From NCBI RefSeq assembly GCF_016863335.1, contig NZ_BOOR01000041.1:1-52512 (forward strand): a DNA stretch of 52,512 bases, in the 5' to 3' direction. The notes below the pieces were generated by a model. The model was not told the DNA's origin, searched no databases, and saw only the letters and a list, made by a program, of their open reading frames with translations. The stretch comes from Planotetraspora thailandica. Its GTDB lineage: Bacteria > Actinomycetota > Actinomycetes > Streptosporangiales > Streptosporangiaceae. This document shows, one piece after another, positions 16,536-25,724 of the stretch; the first letter of the stretch is position 1; every line of letters starts with the position of its first letter. A program made the position numbers and the translations under genes.

Positions 16536-16960
16536 CTCCCCCACCCCCCCTTGGGCGTGATCATGCAGAAGTTCGGGGAAAGGCCCCTTCACCTGCGCGG
16601 ACCCCGTTCGTGATCATGCAGAAGTTCGGCGATCGGCCATCTGACCTGCCCATTCTCATTTCGTGATCATGCACTAAATATGAAAATCGAACCGTCCTTC
16701 CGAGCGATTAGGTTTCGTGATCATGCATGGGGCGCGATCAGTGCACGATCACGACATACATCTCCGCTGCTCAGGTGCCACGTGGGCGAACTTCTGCATG
16801 ATCACGAAATACGTTTTCCCAGGTCGCGGGGCATGCCACCGAACTTCTGCATGATCACGGCCACCGGGGGGCCCGTGGTCACAATCCGGGGGCCCGTGAC
16901 CACAACTCGGGGGGCCGTGACCACAACCCGGGGGCCCGTGGTCACAATCCGGGGAGCCCA
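16536..16960. repeat. Composite intergenic repeat array (53-bp and 21-bp periods)
   Basis: Non-coding. GTGATCATGCAGAAGTTCG occurs at 16557-16575 and 16610-16628; its 11-12 base head recurs at 16662-16673 and 16716-16727; two full inverted copies lie at 16787-16806 and 16840-16859. Steps are 53, 53 and 54 bases for the forward copies and 53 for the inverted pair. Beyond the head, the first two and last units also share ACCTG 35 bases in. From 16874 a second array begins: GTGGTCAC or its complement GTGACCAC occurs every 21 bases (16874, 16895, 16916, 16937, counted from the preceding C) within G/C-rich units. The region has no believable gene. Confidence 0.9.
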
Positions 16961-17254
16961 CCCCCTCGCCACTCCTTGGCATCTATGGGCGGGCTGGGGC
17001 TTGCATGACTGTGATCGCTAACATGAAAATGGTGCATTGGGGTTGTCTTGCGACTAGGTGTAACGCAACCACCCATAAGTCACATTTAGTCCATACAGTT
17101 ATGAAATGGACTTCAGCGGATCTTCTGGCCTTCGTGCCCGGCATTCGGTCTCCCTGTGGATCGTTCGCCCGAGCCTGTGCCAGAGCCCGCTTCAGCAGGC
17201 GTGCACCACGGCGCTCACGCGGACGCATCGGCACGAAGGACGGTGAACCACCCC
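16961..17254. other. AT-richer leader region upstream of the histidine kinase
   Basis: About 290 bases that drop in GC between 17010 and 17130. An inverted repeat AGTCCAT (17088-17094) / ATGGACT (17106-17112) with an 11-base spacer could be an operator. No response-regulator gene or other coding sequence is seen here. Confidence 0.5.
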
Positions 17255-18337
17255 ATGCTTCGTGTCGCGGTGCGCAGAAGGGGGCAGCGATGTCCCCTGT
17301 CGCTGCGGCTTCGCTACACGCTGATCGCCACGTTGTCGTCGTTTCTCGTGCTCACGGGGACGGGCGCGGCCCTCGACCTCGCCGTACGCCACCGCCCGCC
17401 GACACCGCCCCTGTTCGCCGACTACTCGCTGGAATTCTGGATCGCCGTGGGAGCCCTCGTGATTTTGTCAGCGGTCACCTGGCTGACCTGGAAGATCGTC
17501 GACAGGTCCCTGTGCGCGATGAAGCAGATCCGCGCACGGCTATGCGCGATCACTCCCGACGACCTGAGCCTGCGGCTGCCCCAGCCGCCCGGCCAGGACG
17601 AGATCGCTCTGCTCGTGATGTCGGCCAACGACGCCCTCGACCGCATGGAGGGCATCGTCGAGCAGCACCGCCGCTTCACGTCCGACGCCTCCCATGAGTT
17701 GCGGCTGCCCATGGCGGGCATGCGCCTGCGACTGGAGGACGCGCTGGCCGACCCGGACGAGGGCAACGCCTACGAGGCCATCCGGGCGGCGCTCACCAGC
17801 ATGGACCGGCTCCAGGCGATCATCGACGACCTGCTGGTCCTCGCCCGCATCAGCGCGGAGAAGTCCCCCGTGACGGAGGTCGTGGACCTGGACGCCCTGA
17901 TCGCCGAGTCGGCGGCCGGCCGTACCGGGCGGGTTCCCGTCTCCGTCCACGTGACGGGAGGCGCACAGGTCCACGGGTCGCCGGTGCAGTTCTATCGGAT
18001 CATGGAGAACCTGCTCAACAACGCGCAACGGCACGCACGGAGCCGGGTCGACATCACCGTGGACGCGGAGGACGAGCAGGTCGTCGTCACGGTGTCCGAT
18101 GACGGGGACGGCATCGATCCCAAGGATCACGAGCGTGTTTTCGAACGTTTCACCAGGCTTGATTCCGGCAGGTCGCTCGATCCCGGCGGCAGCGGGCTCG
18201 GCCTGGCGATCTCACGGGAGATCGCCGAGGCCCACGGGGGCACGCTGCGGTGCGAGGACGCGCAAGAGGGCGCCCGGCTCGTCCTGAGGTTGCGACGCCT
18301 CGTGGGCGAGCCGGCCGACCCGGTGGTCGCGGCCTGA
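17255..18337 (+). CDS. HAMP-containing sensor histidine kinase, orphan
   Basis: About 360 residues from ATG 17255; GTG 17243 lies too close to GAAGGA, and longer in-frame starts exist, so the N-terminus is uncertain. Two membrane helices (about 24-44 and 60-80) enclose a very short external loop, followed by a HAMP linker, the phosphoacceptor box SDASHELRLP with His147, and an HATPase_c domain (N box LLNNAQRHARS, DDGDGID, FERFTR, GGSGLGLAISREIAEAHGG). The H-box has LP where TP is usual. There is no adjacent response regulator. Two-component kinases of this architecture phosphorylate OmpR-type regulators; the partner must lie elsewhere. The small loop suggests it senses something in or near the membrane. 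Confidence 0.88.
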   Translation: MLRVAVRRRGQRCPLSLRLRYTLIATLSSFLVLTGTGAALDLAVRHRPPTPPLFADYSLEFWIAVGALVILSAVTWLTWKIVDRSLCAMKQIRARLCAITPDDLSLRLPQPPGQDEIALLVMSANDALDRMEGIVEQHRRFTSDASHELRLPMAGMRLRLEDALADPDEGNAYEAIRAALTSMDRLQAIIDDLLVLARISAEKSPVTEVVDLDALIAESAAGRTGRVPVSVHVTGGAQVHGSPVQFYRIMENLLNNAQRHARSRVDITVDAEDEQVVVTVSDDGDGIDPKDHERVFERFTRLDSGRSLDPGGSGLGLAISREIAEAHGGTLRCEDAQEGARLVLRLRRLVGEPADPVVAA

Positions 18338-18781
18338 TCAGACGCAGGCGCCACCGACGTCGCCGAGGCAAACGCCTTTCGACCAATCGGCTGTCCAGCC
18401 CGACGGCACGGAAGTGCGGAAGTCGCGCCGGTGGCAGGCGCCGTTCAACACGAGTAACACGGAAATCGCTGCGCCTCAGAAAAGGCGATAAATGCGCATG
18501 CCGTCACTTCCCCCAGCCGAAGCCGAACCCTCGCCGATGCCGATTCGCATCAGCCGCATCGCCCGGCTGGGGGGACGAAAGTCCGGGTGCCACGACGCTG
18601 ACTCCGGCCGCACGGGGGAATCGCACAACGCCGAGTCGGATTCTCCGACGCCGCCAAGAATGGTCTAAACCATATTCGCGCACTCCCGCGAATACGTTCG
18701 GGTGAACCTCTTGTAACCCATTTGTGTGCGTGATGCGATACGTCCCAAGTCAGGTGTCGCCCCCCACACAAAGGCTAATTC
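18338..18781. other. Intergenic region between kinase and acyl-CoA ligase
   Basis: About 440 bases without a believable gene. Sequence from 18660 to 18780 is AT-richer and should hold the ligase promoter. No hairpin, repeat or RNA gene was recognised. Confidence 0.6.
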
Positions 18782-20629
18782 ATGACGAAAGCCGACATAC
18801 TGCACGAGCGTTCTTCGATCGAGGCGCAAATCCGTGACCACACCCTCTGCACCCGGCTTCAGGACATCGCCGACGCCCATCCCGACGCCCCCGCCTATTC
18901 GATGCGGGTCGGCGACGGCTGGGAGACGCTGACCTTCGGCCAGGCCCGGGCCGAGGTGCTCGCGATCGCCTCCGCCTTCGCCGCGCTCGGCCTGGAGGCG
19001 GGCGAGACGGTGTGCCTCATGATGGTCAACCGTCCCGAGCACGTGCTGGCCGACCTCGGCGCCGTGCACGCCGGGGCCACCCCCATCTCCGTCTACGCCA
19101 CGCTCGCCCCCGAGCAGGTCTCCTACATCGCGGCCGACGCGCACGCGAAGATCGCCGTGCTCGGCGGCGCCGCCGAACTCGCCCGCTGGCAGCACACGCT
19201 GGAGGTCTCGCCCGATCTGACCAAGGTGATCGTGCTCGACCCGGAGGCGTGCCCCTCGGGCGACCGCTTCCTGACCTGGGACGCGTTCGTCGCCCTGGGC
19301 AGGGAGCGGCACGCGGCGGACCCGTCCGTGGCAGAGGACCGCCTGCGTGCCGTACGGCCGGGCGACACGGCGACCGTGCTGTACACCTCGGGCACGACCG
19401 GCAACCCCAAAGGTGTGCCGCTGACCCACAGGAACATCTCCTACGAGGTCGCCTCCATCGAGCAGACCTCCAGCCTGCCCGACTTCGGGGCACAGATCTC
19501 CTACCTCACCTACGCCCACATCGCCGAGCGGGTGCTGAGCCTCTACCTGCCGCTCTTCAAGGGCTCGCACGTGCACTTCTGCCCCGACCTGACCCAGCTG
19601 AGCACGGCGCTGCGCGAGGTGCGGCCCGTGCTGTTCTTCGGCGTCCCGCGGGTCTGGGAGAAGATCATGGCGGGGCTGCTCGCGGTCATGGCGGCCCAGC
19701 CGGAGGAGCAGCAGGCGCAGGTCAGGGCCGCGATGGCCGCGGGCGTGGCCTATATCGAGGCGGGCCAGAACGGCGCGACGCCCTCCCCCGAGATCGTCGC
19801 GGCCTACGAGAAGGCCGACGCCGCCCTGCTGTCACTGGCCAGGTCGCTGATCGGCTTCGACCGCGCGCTGTGGTTGTCGTCGGGCGCGGCGCCCCTGTCC
19901 ATCGAGGTGCAGCGCTTCTTCGCCGGGCTCGGCCTGAACATCCTCGAGGTGTACGGCATGACGGAGACCACCGGCGCCTGCACGGTCAACACGCCGAACA
20001 GGTACAAGCTCGGCACGGTCGGCCCGGCGCTGCCCGGCATCGAGATCAGGATCGCCGACGACGGCGAGATCCTCATGCGCGGTCCCATCGGGACGGGCGG
20101 CTACCTCAACCTGCCGGAGGCCACCGCCGACCTGATCGACGAGGACGGCTGGCTCCACACCGGCGACGTCGGCAGCATCGACGACGACGGGTTCTGCCGG
20201 GTCGTCGACCGCAAGAAGGAGCTCATCATCACCTCCGGCGGGGAGAACATCTCCCCCGCCAACATCGAGAACCTCCTCAAGGAGCACCCGCTGGTCGGCC
20301 AGGCCCTCGCCTTCGGCGACCGCCGGCCGTACCCGGTCGCGCTGATCACACTGGACGGCGAGGCCGCGCCCGTGTGGGCGCACGCCCGCGGCCTGAGCTT
20401 CACCGGCCTGGCCGACCTCGCCGAGCACCCGGAGGTGCTGGCCGCGGTCGAGACCGTGGTCGCCAAGGCCAACGAGCGCCTCGCCCGGGTGCAGCAGATC
20501 AAGAGGTGGAAGCTGCTGCCCGTCGAGTGGTCGACCGAGACCGAGGAGCTCACGCCGAAGTTCTCGCTGCGGCGCAGGATCATCCACAGCAAATACTCCG
20601 ACTCGATCGAACTGCTCTACACGGACTGA
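18782..20629 (+). CDS. Long-chain fatty-acid-CoA ligase (FadD15-like)
   Basis: 615 residues. AMP-binding superfamily motifs are complete: P-loop YTSGTTGNPKGVPLTH (about residue 200), YGMTETTG (about 395), DGWLHTGDVG (about 455) and KKELIITSGGENISP in the hinge, with a C-terminal lid containing KFSLRRR. It activates fatty acids to acyl-CoA via acyl-adenylate in the cytoplasm. Length and motif set resemble the long-chain FadD15 group rather than shorter NRPS-type ligases; chain-length preference cannot be seen. Monocistronic, with AAAGG upstream of the ATG and a perfect hairpin after the stop. Confidence 0.92.
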   Translation: MTKADILHERSSIEAQIRDHTLCTRLQDIADAHPDAPAYSMRVGDGWETLTFGQARAEVLAIASAFAALGLEAGETVCLMMVNRPEHVLADLGAVHAGATPISVYATLAPEQVSYIAADAHAKIAVLGGAAELARWQHTLEVSPDLTKVIVLDPEACPSGDRFLTWDAFVALGRERHAADPSVAEDRLRAVRPGDTATVLYTSGTTGNPKGVPLTHRNISYEVASIEQTSSLPDFGAQISYLTYAHIAERVLSLYLPLFKGSHVHFCPDLTQLSTALREVRPVLFFGVPRVWEKIMAGLLAVMAAQPEEQQAQVRAAMAAGVAYIEAGQNGATPSPEIVAAYEKADAALLSLARSLIGFDRALWLSSGAAPLSIEVQRFFAGLGLNILEVYGMTETTGACTVNTPNRYKLGTVGPALPGIEIRIADDGEILMRGPIGTGGYLNLPEATADLIDEDGWLHTGDVGSIDDDGFCRVVDRKKELIITSGGENISPANIENLLKEHPLVGQALAFGDRRPYPVALITLDGEAAPVWAHARGLSFTGLADLAEHPEVLAAVETVVAKANERLARVQQIKRWKLLPVEWSTETEELTPKFSLRRRIIHSKYSDSIELLYTD

Positions 20630-20634
20630 CCGCC

Positions 20635-20670
20635 ACACCGGGCCGCCGCGAGGCGCAGGCGGCCCGGTGT
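20635..20670. terminator. Bidirectional hairpin between fadD-like gene and pgm
   Basis: ACACCGGGCCGCC (20635-20647) pairs perfectly with 20658-20670 across a ten-base loop, between two convergent genes. No U tract on either side; a G/C-rich terminator shared by both strands is likely. Confidence 0.65.
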
Positions 20671-20736
20671 CCACCGAGGCATGGGCCCGCTCAGGCGAAC
20701 GCGCGCACGTCGAGGCCCCAGGCGATCAGTGGAGGA

Positions 20737-22377
20737 TCAGCCGGACAGTGCCCCGTCCACCAGCGCGCGCGCCTCCTCCTGGACCCGGGCGAGATGGTCC
20801 GGGCCGTTGAACGACTCGGCGTAGATCTTGTACACGTCCTCCGTGCCGGAGGGGCGCGCGGCGAACCACGCGTTCGCCGTGCCCACCTTGAGACCGCCGA
20901 TGGCCGCTCCATTGCCGGGAGCGGACGTGAGCACCTCCGTGATCGGCTCCCCGGCGAGCGTGCCCGCAGTGACCTGATCCGCGGACAGCCTGCCCAGCAC
21001 CGCCTTCTGCTCCCGGGTGGCGGGCGCGTCGACCCGGGCGTAGGCGGGGTCGCCGAACCGGGACACCAGATCCTGGTAGTGCTCGCTCGGCGAGCGGCCG
21101 GTGACCGCGATGATCTCCGACGCCAGCAGGGCCATGACGATGCCGTCCTTGTCGGTGGTCCACACCGAGCCGTCCCTCCGCAGGAACGAGGCGCCCGCGC
21201 TCTCCTCCCCTCCGAAGCCCAGCGAGCCGTCGAGCAGCCCCGAGACGAACCACTTGAAGCCCACCGGCACCTCGACCAGACGCCGGCCCAGGTCGGCCGC
21301 GACCCTGTCGATCATGCTGCTGCTGACGAGGGTCTTGCCGACCCCGGCGTCGGCGGCCCAGCCGGGCCTGTTGCCGTACAGGTAGGAGATCGCGACGGCG
21401 AGGTAGTGGTTCGGGTTCATGAGGCCGGCGTCGGGGGTGACGATGCCGTGCCTGTCGGCGTCGGCGTCGTTGCCGGTGGCCACGGAGAAGGAGTCGCGCT
21501 TGCCGATCAGGGACGCCATCGCGTACGGCGAGGAGCAGTCCATTCTGATCTTGCCGTCCCAGTCGAGGGTCATGAAGCGCCAGCTCGGGTCGACGAGCGG
21601 GTTCACCACGGTGAGGTCCAGGCCGTACCGGTCGGCGATCTCGGCCCAGTAGGCGACGCTGGCGCCGCCGAGCGGGTCGGCGCCGATGCGCACGCCGGCG
21701 TCCCGGATCGCGTCCAGGTTCACGACCGACCCGAGGTCGCCGACGTAGGCCGCGAGGAAATCGTGGCGGCCGGTCGTGGCCGCCTCCAGCGCCCGCGCGT
21801 ACGGGATGCGCCTGACCTCCTTCAGCCCGTCGGCGATCAGCGCGTTGGCGCGGTCCTGGATCCACGAGGTCGCGTCGGTGTCGGCGGGCCCGCCGTTCGG
21901 AGGGTTGTACTTGAACCCGCCGTCGGAGGGCGGGTTGTGCGAGGGGGTGACGACGACGCCGTCGGCGAGGCCTGCCGTACGGCCGCGGTTGTAGGTGAGG
22001 ATCGCGTGGGAGACGGCCGGCGTCGGCGTGTAGCCGTCCCGGCTGTCGATGAGCACCGTGACGCCGTTGGCGGCGAAGACCTCCAGGGCGGACACCCGGG
22101 CGGGTTCGGACAGCGCGTGGGTGTCGGCGCCGAGGAACAGCGGCCCGTCCACACCCCTGCTCGCCCGGAACTCGCAGATGGCCTGACTGGTGGCGAGGAT
22201 GTGGTCCTCGTTGAAGGCGACGTTGAGCGCGGAGCCCCGGTGCCCCGACGTGCCGAAGGCGACCCGCTGCCCGGCCTGCTCGGGATCGGGGTGGAACGCG
22301 TAATAGGCCGTGACCAGGCGGGCCACGTCGACGAGGTCGGAGGGTTGCGCGGGCTGTCCGGCGCGGATGTCGACCAT
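20737..22377 (-). CDS. pgm: Phosphoglucomutase (alpha-D-glucose-1,6-bisphosphate dependent)
   Basis: 546 residues. The four conserved loops of alpha-D-phosphohexomutases are all present: active serine S146 in TPSHNPP, metal loop [10 protein letters not shown] (about 300), sugar loop GGEESAG (about 385) and phosphate loop RPSGTED (near 510). The opening segment with FGTSGHRG is typical of the Pgm subfamily. It interconverts glucose-1- and glucose-6-phosphate, feeding glycogen, trehalose and nucleotide-sugar synthesis. Stands alone on the minus strand, divergent from the MBL-fold gene. Confidence 0.95.
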   Translation of the reverse strand: MVDIRAGQPAQPSDLVDVARLVTAYYAFHPDPEQAGQRVAFGTSGHRGSALNVAFNEDHILATSQAICEFRASRGVDGPLFLGADTHALSEPARVSALEVFAANGVTVLIDSRDGYTPTPAVSHAILTYNRGRTAGLADGVVVTPSHNPPSDGGFKYNPPNGGPADTDATSWIQDRANALIADGLKEVRRIPYARALEAATTGRHDFLAAYVGDLGSVVNLDAIRDAGVRIGADPLGGASVAYWAEIADRYGLDLTVVNPLVDPSWRFMTLDWDGKIRMDCSSPYAMASLIGKRDSFSVATGNDADADRHGIVTPDAGLMNPNHYLAVAISYLYGNRPGWAADAGVGKTLVSSSMIDRVAADLGRRLVEVPVGFKWFVSGLLDGSLGFGGEESAGASFLRRDGSVWTTDKDGIVMALLASEIIAVTGRSPSEHYQDLVSRFGDPAYARVDAPATREQKAVLGRLSADQVTAGTLAGEPITEVLTSAPGNGAAIGGLKVGTANAWFAARPSGTEDVYKIYAESFNGPDHLARVQEEARALVDGALSG

Positions 22378-22532
22378 GGGCTTTCAGGCTCCTGCGTTCG
22401 CCGATGGGACGGGGGCATCCGCAAGTCTGCCCCATGACGGGCGGTTCTCCCCTACCGGCCACGGGCGATCATCTGACCAGGCCATATGGTGTTCCCTGCC
22501 CAAAACGCACGACTGACGAGAAGGACCGCCCA

Positions 22533-23483
22533 GTGACATCGACCCACGCCGGAGCCGGCTCCGCGCCGGAGGCCGCAGCCCTGCACGAGATCGTCGACGG
22601 CGTTCACGCCTGGGTGCAGCCGGACGGCACCTGGTGGATCAACAACGCGGGCGCGGTGAGCGGCCCCGGCGGGACCATCCTCGTCGACACCTGCGCCACC
22701 GAGCAGCGCACCACCCGCTTCCTCGCCGCCGTCCGCGCCGCCACCGGCGACGCACCGCTGACCATGGCGGTCAACACCCACCTGCACGGCGACCACACGT
22801 ACGGCAACAGCCTGCTCCCCGACACGACCGTGCTGATCGGGCACGAGGCCATGCGGGAGGGCCTGCTGGCCGACCCGATCATCGACGGCTGCCCGCCGGT
22901 ATGGCAGCCCGTGCCCGACTGGGGCGATGTCACCCGCCGGGTGCCCTCGGTCGTCCTGCGCTCGGACCTCACGGTGTTCACCGGATCCCGCCGGGTCGAC
23001 CTGCTGCACCCGGAATACACCGCCCACACGCCGGGCGACGTGGTCGCCTGGCTGCCCGAGGAGCGGGTGCTGTTCACCGGCGACCTGATCTTCAACGGCA
23101 TCACGCCGATGGTGCTCATGGGCTCGGTCGAGGGCGCGATCAGGGCGCTCGGCTGGCTCGCCGGCTTCGACGCCGACCACGTCGTGCCCGGCCACGGGCC
23201 CCTCATCGGGCGGGCCGACCTGCCCGGCGTCCTGGCCGGGGTGGAAGGCTACCTGCGGCTGGTCCAGGAGACCGCGCAGGCGGGCATCAAGGACGGCCTG
23301 ACGCCGCTGGAGGCCGCGCAGCGATGCGACCTCGGCGCGTACGCGAACTGGCCCGACGCGGAGCGGCTGGTGCTCAACCTGCACCGCGCCTACACCGACA
23401 CCGCGGGAGCGCCGTTCGACCTCATGGCGGCCATCGGCGACGCCGTACGGTTCAACGGCGGCCCCATGGCCAGCGCCGTCTGA
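22533..23483 (+). CDS. MBL-fold metallo-hydrolase
   Basis: 316 residues from GTG 22533, chosen because GAGAAGGA lies just before it; a longer frame back to 22404 is unsupported. The metal-binding motif HLHGDH (H83, H85, D87, H88), a downstream H in HPEYTAHTPGD, the LFTGDLIFNG strand and VVPGHGP place it in the metallo-beta-lactamase superfamily. The N-terminal HAWVQPDGTWWINNAG resembles quinoprotein/SoxH-type and related broad hydrolases. Substrate unknown; a true beta-lactamase is not implied. It converges with the methyltransferase gene nine bases later. Confidence 0.85.
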   Translation: MTSTHAGAGSAPEAAALHEIVDGVHAWVQPDGTWWINNAGAVSGPGGTILVDTCATEQRTTRFLAAVRAATGDAPLTMAVNTHLHGDHTYGNSLLPDTTVLIGHEAMREGLLADPIIDGCPPVWQPVPDWGDVTRRVPSVVLRSDLTVFTGSRRVDLLHPEYTAHTPGDVVAWLPEERVLFTGDLIFNGITPMVLMGSVEGAIRALGWLAGFDADHVVPGHGPLIGRADLPGVLAGVEGYLRLVQETAQAGIKDGLTPLEAAQRCDLGAYANWPDAERLVLNLHRAYTDTAGAPFDLMAAIGDAVRFNGGPMASAV

Positions 23484-23492
23484 GACCGGACG

Positions 23493-24296
23493 TCAGCGCA
23501 GGAGACCGACGCCGCAGAACCCGTCGATGCCGGGGAGCTTCTCGAGCTTGGGATCATCCGCCTCGGGCCGCCACTCGCCCGTGGAGACGAGACCGGGCTC
23601 GAGCAGCTCGAACCCGTCGAAGAAGCGCAGGATCCCGGCGCGGGGCCGGGGCGTGGCCGAACCCGCGCTGGTGCGGCTGTAGATCTCACGGCCTTCCTTC
23701 AGCCTGCCGTCGTCGAGATCGCCGAAGGACAGGTGGCTGATCACCAGGGCGCTGCCCGGGGCGAGCCGGTCGCGCAGCGTGCGCATGGCGCGCTCGGCGA
23801 GCTCGTCGTCGGGCACGAAGTGCAGCACCGCCACGAGGAGCAGGCCCACCGGCCGGTCGAAGTCGATGTGCGCGAGCAGCCGCGGGTCGTTCACGATCGC
23901 GTCGGGGTCGCGCAGGTCGCCGTCCAGCACGACGGTCTGCGGGTTGTCGGCCAGCAGCGCCCTGCCGTGGCTGAGCACGATGGGGTCGTTGTCGATGTAG
24001 GCGATCTTCGAGTCGGGAACCTCCCGCAGCGCCACCTGGTGCACGTTCTCCTGGGTGGGCAGCCCGGCGCCGATGTCGAGGAACTGGCGGATGCCGAGGC
24101 CGGTGAGCAGGCGCACCGCCCGGCTGAGGAAGCGCCGGTTGGCCTGCACCCCTTCCCTCACGTTGGGGGTGAGCTCGATGAGCTTGTCGGCCGCCGCGCG
24201 GTCGGAGGCGAAGTTGTCCTTGCCCCCGAGGAGGTAGTCGTAGATCCTGGCCACGCTCGGGACAGCCGGGTCGACTCCGACCGGTGCCTGTTCCAT
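23493..24296 (-). CDS. SAM-dependent methyltransferase, DUF574 type
   Basis: 267 residues. The N-terminal PSVARIYDYLLGGKDNFASDR and the SAM-binding QFLDIGAGLPTQENVHQ with later YIDNDPIVLSHGRALL are signature stretches of the actinobacterial DUF574/methyltransf_19 family. VLHFVPDDE sits where the catalytic loop is expected. These proteins are abundant in actinomycetes and mostly of unknown substrate; some are developmental or conservon-associated. Nothing in the neighbourhood suggests a partner. Confidence 0.9.
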   Translation of the reverse strand: MEQAPVGVDPAVPSVARIYDYLLGGKDNFASDRAAADKLIELTPNVREGVQANRRFLSRAVRLLTGLGIRQFLDIGAGLPTQENVHQVALREVPDSKIAYIDNDPIVLSHGRALLADNPQTVVLDGDLRDPDAIVNDPRLLAHIDFDRPVGLLLVAVLHFVPDDELAERAMRTLRDRLAPGSALVISHLSFGDLDDGRLKEGREIYSRTSAGSATPRPRAGILRFFDGFELLEPGLVSTGEWRPEADDPKLEKLPGIDGFCGVGLLR

Positions 24297-24369
24297 GTAC
24301 GACCGCCCGTTCTCCGCTCGATGTTGATCTCAACCTAACCGATGAATCCTGATTTATCTGGATAACGAT

Positions 24370-25410
24370 TTAGTTTTTGATCATGGACTCACGAGCACGG
24401 CCGGAGTGGGGGATGTGGGCTGTCAGCGCGAAGCCCCCCTCCTCGGTGCGATTCCAGGCGAGCCGGCCCCCGACCAAGGTGACCCGCTCCCTCAGGCCCT
24501 CCAGCCCGTATCCCGACTCGCCTAGGTTCAGCGTCGTCCGGGGCCGCGGCTCCTCGTCCGCGGCGTCGTTGACGACGGACACGCTGGTGACCTCGCCCCT
24601 GGTCTCGCAGGCCACCCGCACCATCGAACCCGGGGCGTGCTTGCGCACGTTGTTGAGCCCCTCCTGGACGATCCGGTAGCACGCGTGCGCGGCCTGTCGC
24701 GGGAGCCCCCGGTCTGCGACGTCGAGGGACAGGCTGATCCGCAGGCCGGTCGCGATGCCCTCCTCGACCAGCTGCGGAATGCCGTCCACCCCCAACGCGG
24801 ACGCCGGAACCTCGCCCCGGCGCAGCGTGGTGAGCAGCTCGCGCATCTCGGCGAGGGCCCGCACGCCCTTGTCCTCGATGCCCCTGGCCAGCTTGCGTAT
24901 CTCGCCGGAATCCTCGTTGTCCTGGATGACGCCGGCATTGAGGACCATCACGGTCACCGCGTGGGTCACGGTGTCGTGCAGCTCGCCCGCCAGGCGGCGG
25001 CGCTCTCTGGACGCGGCCCGCTCCTCACGCAGCCACTGGTCCTCGATCATCGCGCGGTATCCGCGCACCCAGCCGCCGATCACGGCGGGAAGGTAGACCA
25101 GCGCCACGGCGCGGACGGCGTCCACCCACAGCAGATGCCCGAGGGGGTGACTCAAGCCGCTCATCACCAGGTAGCCCAGCGCCATGCCGCCGGCGACCGG
25201 CCTCCAGCAGCCGACCGTGCGGTGCGCCGTCATGGAGTAGGCGGCGACCGTCAGCGGCAGAAACTGGCCCGTGACCGCGAGGCAGATCAACGCCGTGGCG
25301 ACCGCGGGCCATGCCGTACGGCGCCGCCACAACATCGCCGCCGACGCGGCGACGGCGGAAAGGACCGCGAACCAGCGAGGCGCGGTCAGCCAGGACGGCC
25401 CGGACGCCAT
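24370..25410 (-). CDS. NarL-type (HisKA_3) sensor histidine kinase, N-terminus uncertain
   Basis: 346 residues from ATG 25410. Several membrane helices fill residues 10-118, followed by a HisKA_3 dimerisation box with H145 (RRRLAGELHDTVTHAVTVM) and a compact HATPase domain ending GYGLEGLRERVTLVGGRLAW. The N-terminus looks incomplete: codons upstream of 25410 stay open and read as a plausible first helix (DISLGLAVLVCSLPLAF), but no ATG/GTG/TTG exists in that frame, whereas ATG 25501 is one frame off. A one-base shift at the A triplet 25489-25491 would join them. No response regulator is adjacent, unusual for this kinase class. Confidence 0.82.
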   Translation of the reverse strand: MASGPSWLTAPRWFAVLSAVAASAAMLWRRRTAWPAVATALICLAVTGQFLPLTVAAYSMTAHRTVGCWRPVAGGMALGYLVMSGLSHPLGHLLWVDAVRAVALVYLPAVIGGWVRGYRAMIEDQWLREERAASRERRRLAGELHDTVTHAVTVMVLNAGVIQDNEDSGEIRKLARGIEDKGVRALAEMRELLTTLRRGEVPASALGVDGIPQLVEEGIATGLRISLSLDVADRGLPRQAAHACYRIVQEGLNNVRKHAPGSMVRVACETRGEVTSVSVVNDAADEEPRPRTTLNLGESGYGLEGLRERVTLVGGRLAWNRTEEGGFALTAHIPHSGRARESMIKN

Positions 25411-25724
25411 GAAGGCGAGTGGAAGGCTGCAGACCAGGACGGCCAGCCCGAGCGATATGTCGACGATGGCGTCGTAGTGACGATCGGCAAAGTCTGACCA
25501 TGAATTCCGGTTGTATCTCGTTTTTTGCCCCCTAGTGCTGTTTCCGGATCTTCAAGCGAGCGGTGGACGGCGACCTGCCCGCCCCTTTCGCCGCGGCGGC
25601 GAAGTTTCCCGAAACATCGCCGCCCCCTGCGGTGGTTTCACATACTTTGCCCGCTTTAGACCGATTCCGTCCGCTGAGGAGTACCCACGATAACCCGCCC
25701 CTAACCTGGTAAAACGCACGCGTG
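25411..25724. other. Gap upstream of the NarL-type kinase, containing a probable lost N-terminus
   Basis: 25411-25501 reads as coding sequence for the kinase's first helix in a frame without a start codon. The remainder (25502-25724) shows no gene; it contains short T-runs and AT-rich patches around 25510-25540 and 25630-25700. Confidence 0.5.

Noticed and set aside
16556-16859. CRISPR array with 21-base repeats and 32-base spacers
   Set aside because: Spacing is regular, but the units between repeats are partly alike (shared ACCTG and T-rich ends), two copies are inverted, repeat ends decay, and no cas genes are present.
16788-16859. Inverted copies as a transposon end with target duplication
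   Set aside because: No transposase, no flanking target-site duplication, and the copies continue a 53-base ladder rather than bounding an element.
19012-22437. A 1141-codon plus-strand frame through the acyl-CoA ligase and pgm
   Set aside because: Arg/Pro/Gly-rich shadow translation crossing two convergent real genes; no motif and no start signal.
22533-23483. Metallo-beta-lactamase resistance gene
   Set aside because: The fold and HLHGDH motif are shared by many hydrolases; the sequence has no signal peptide and no class B beta-lactamase-specific features.
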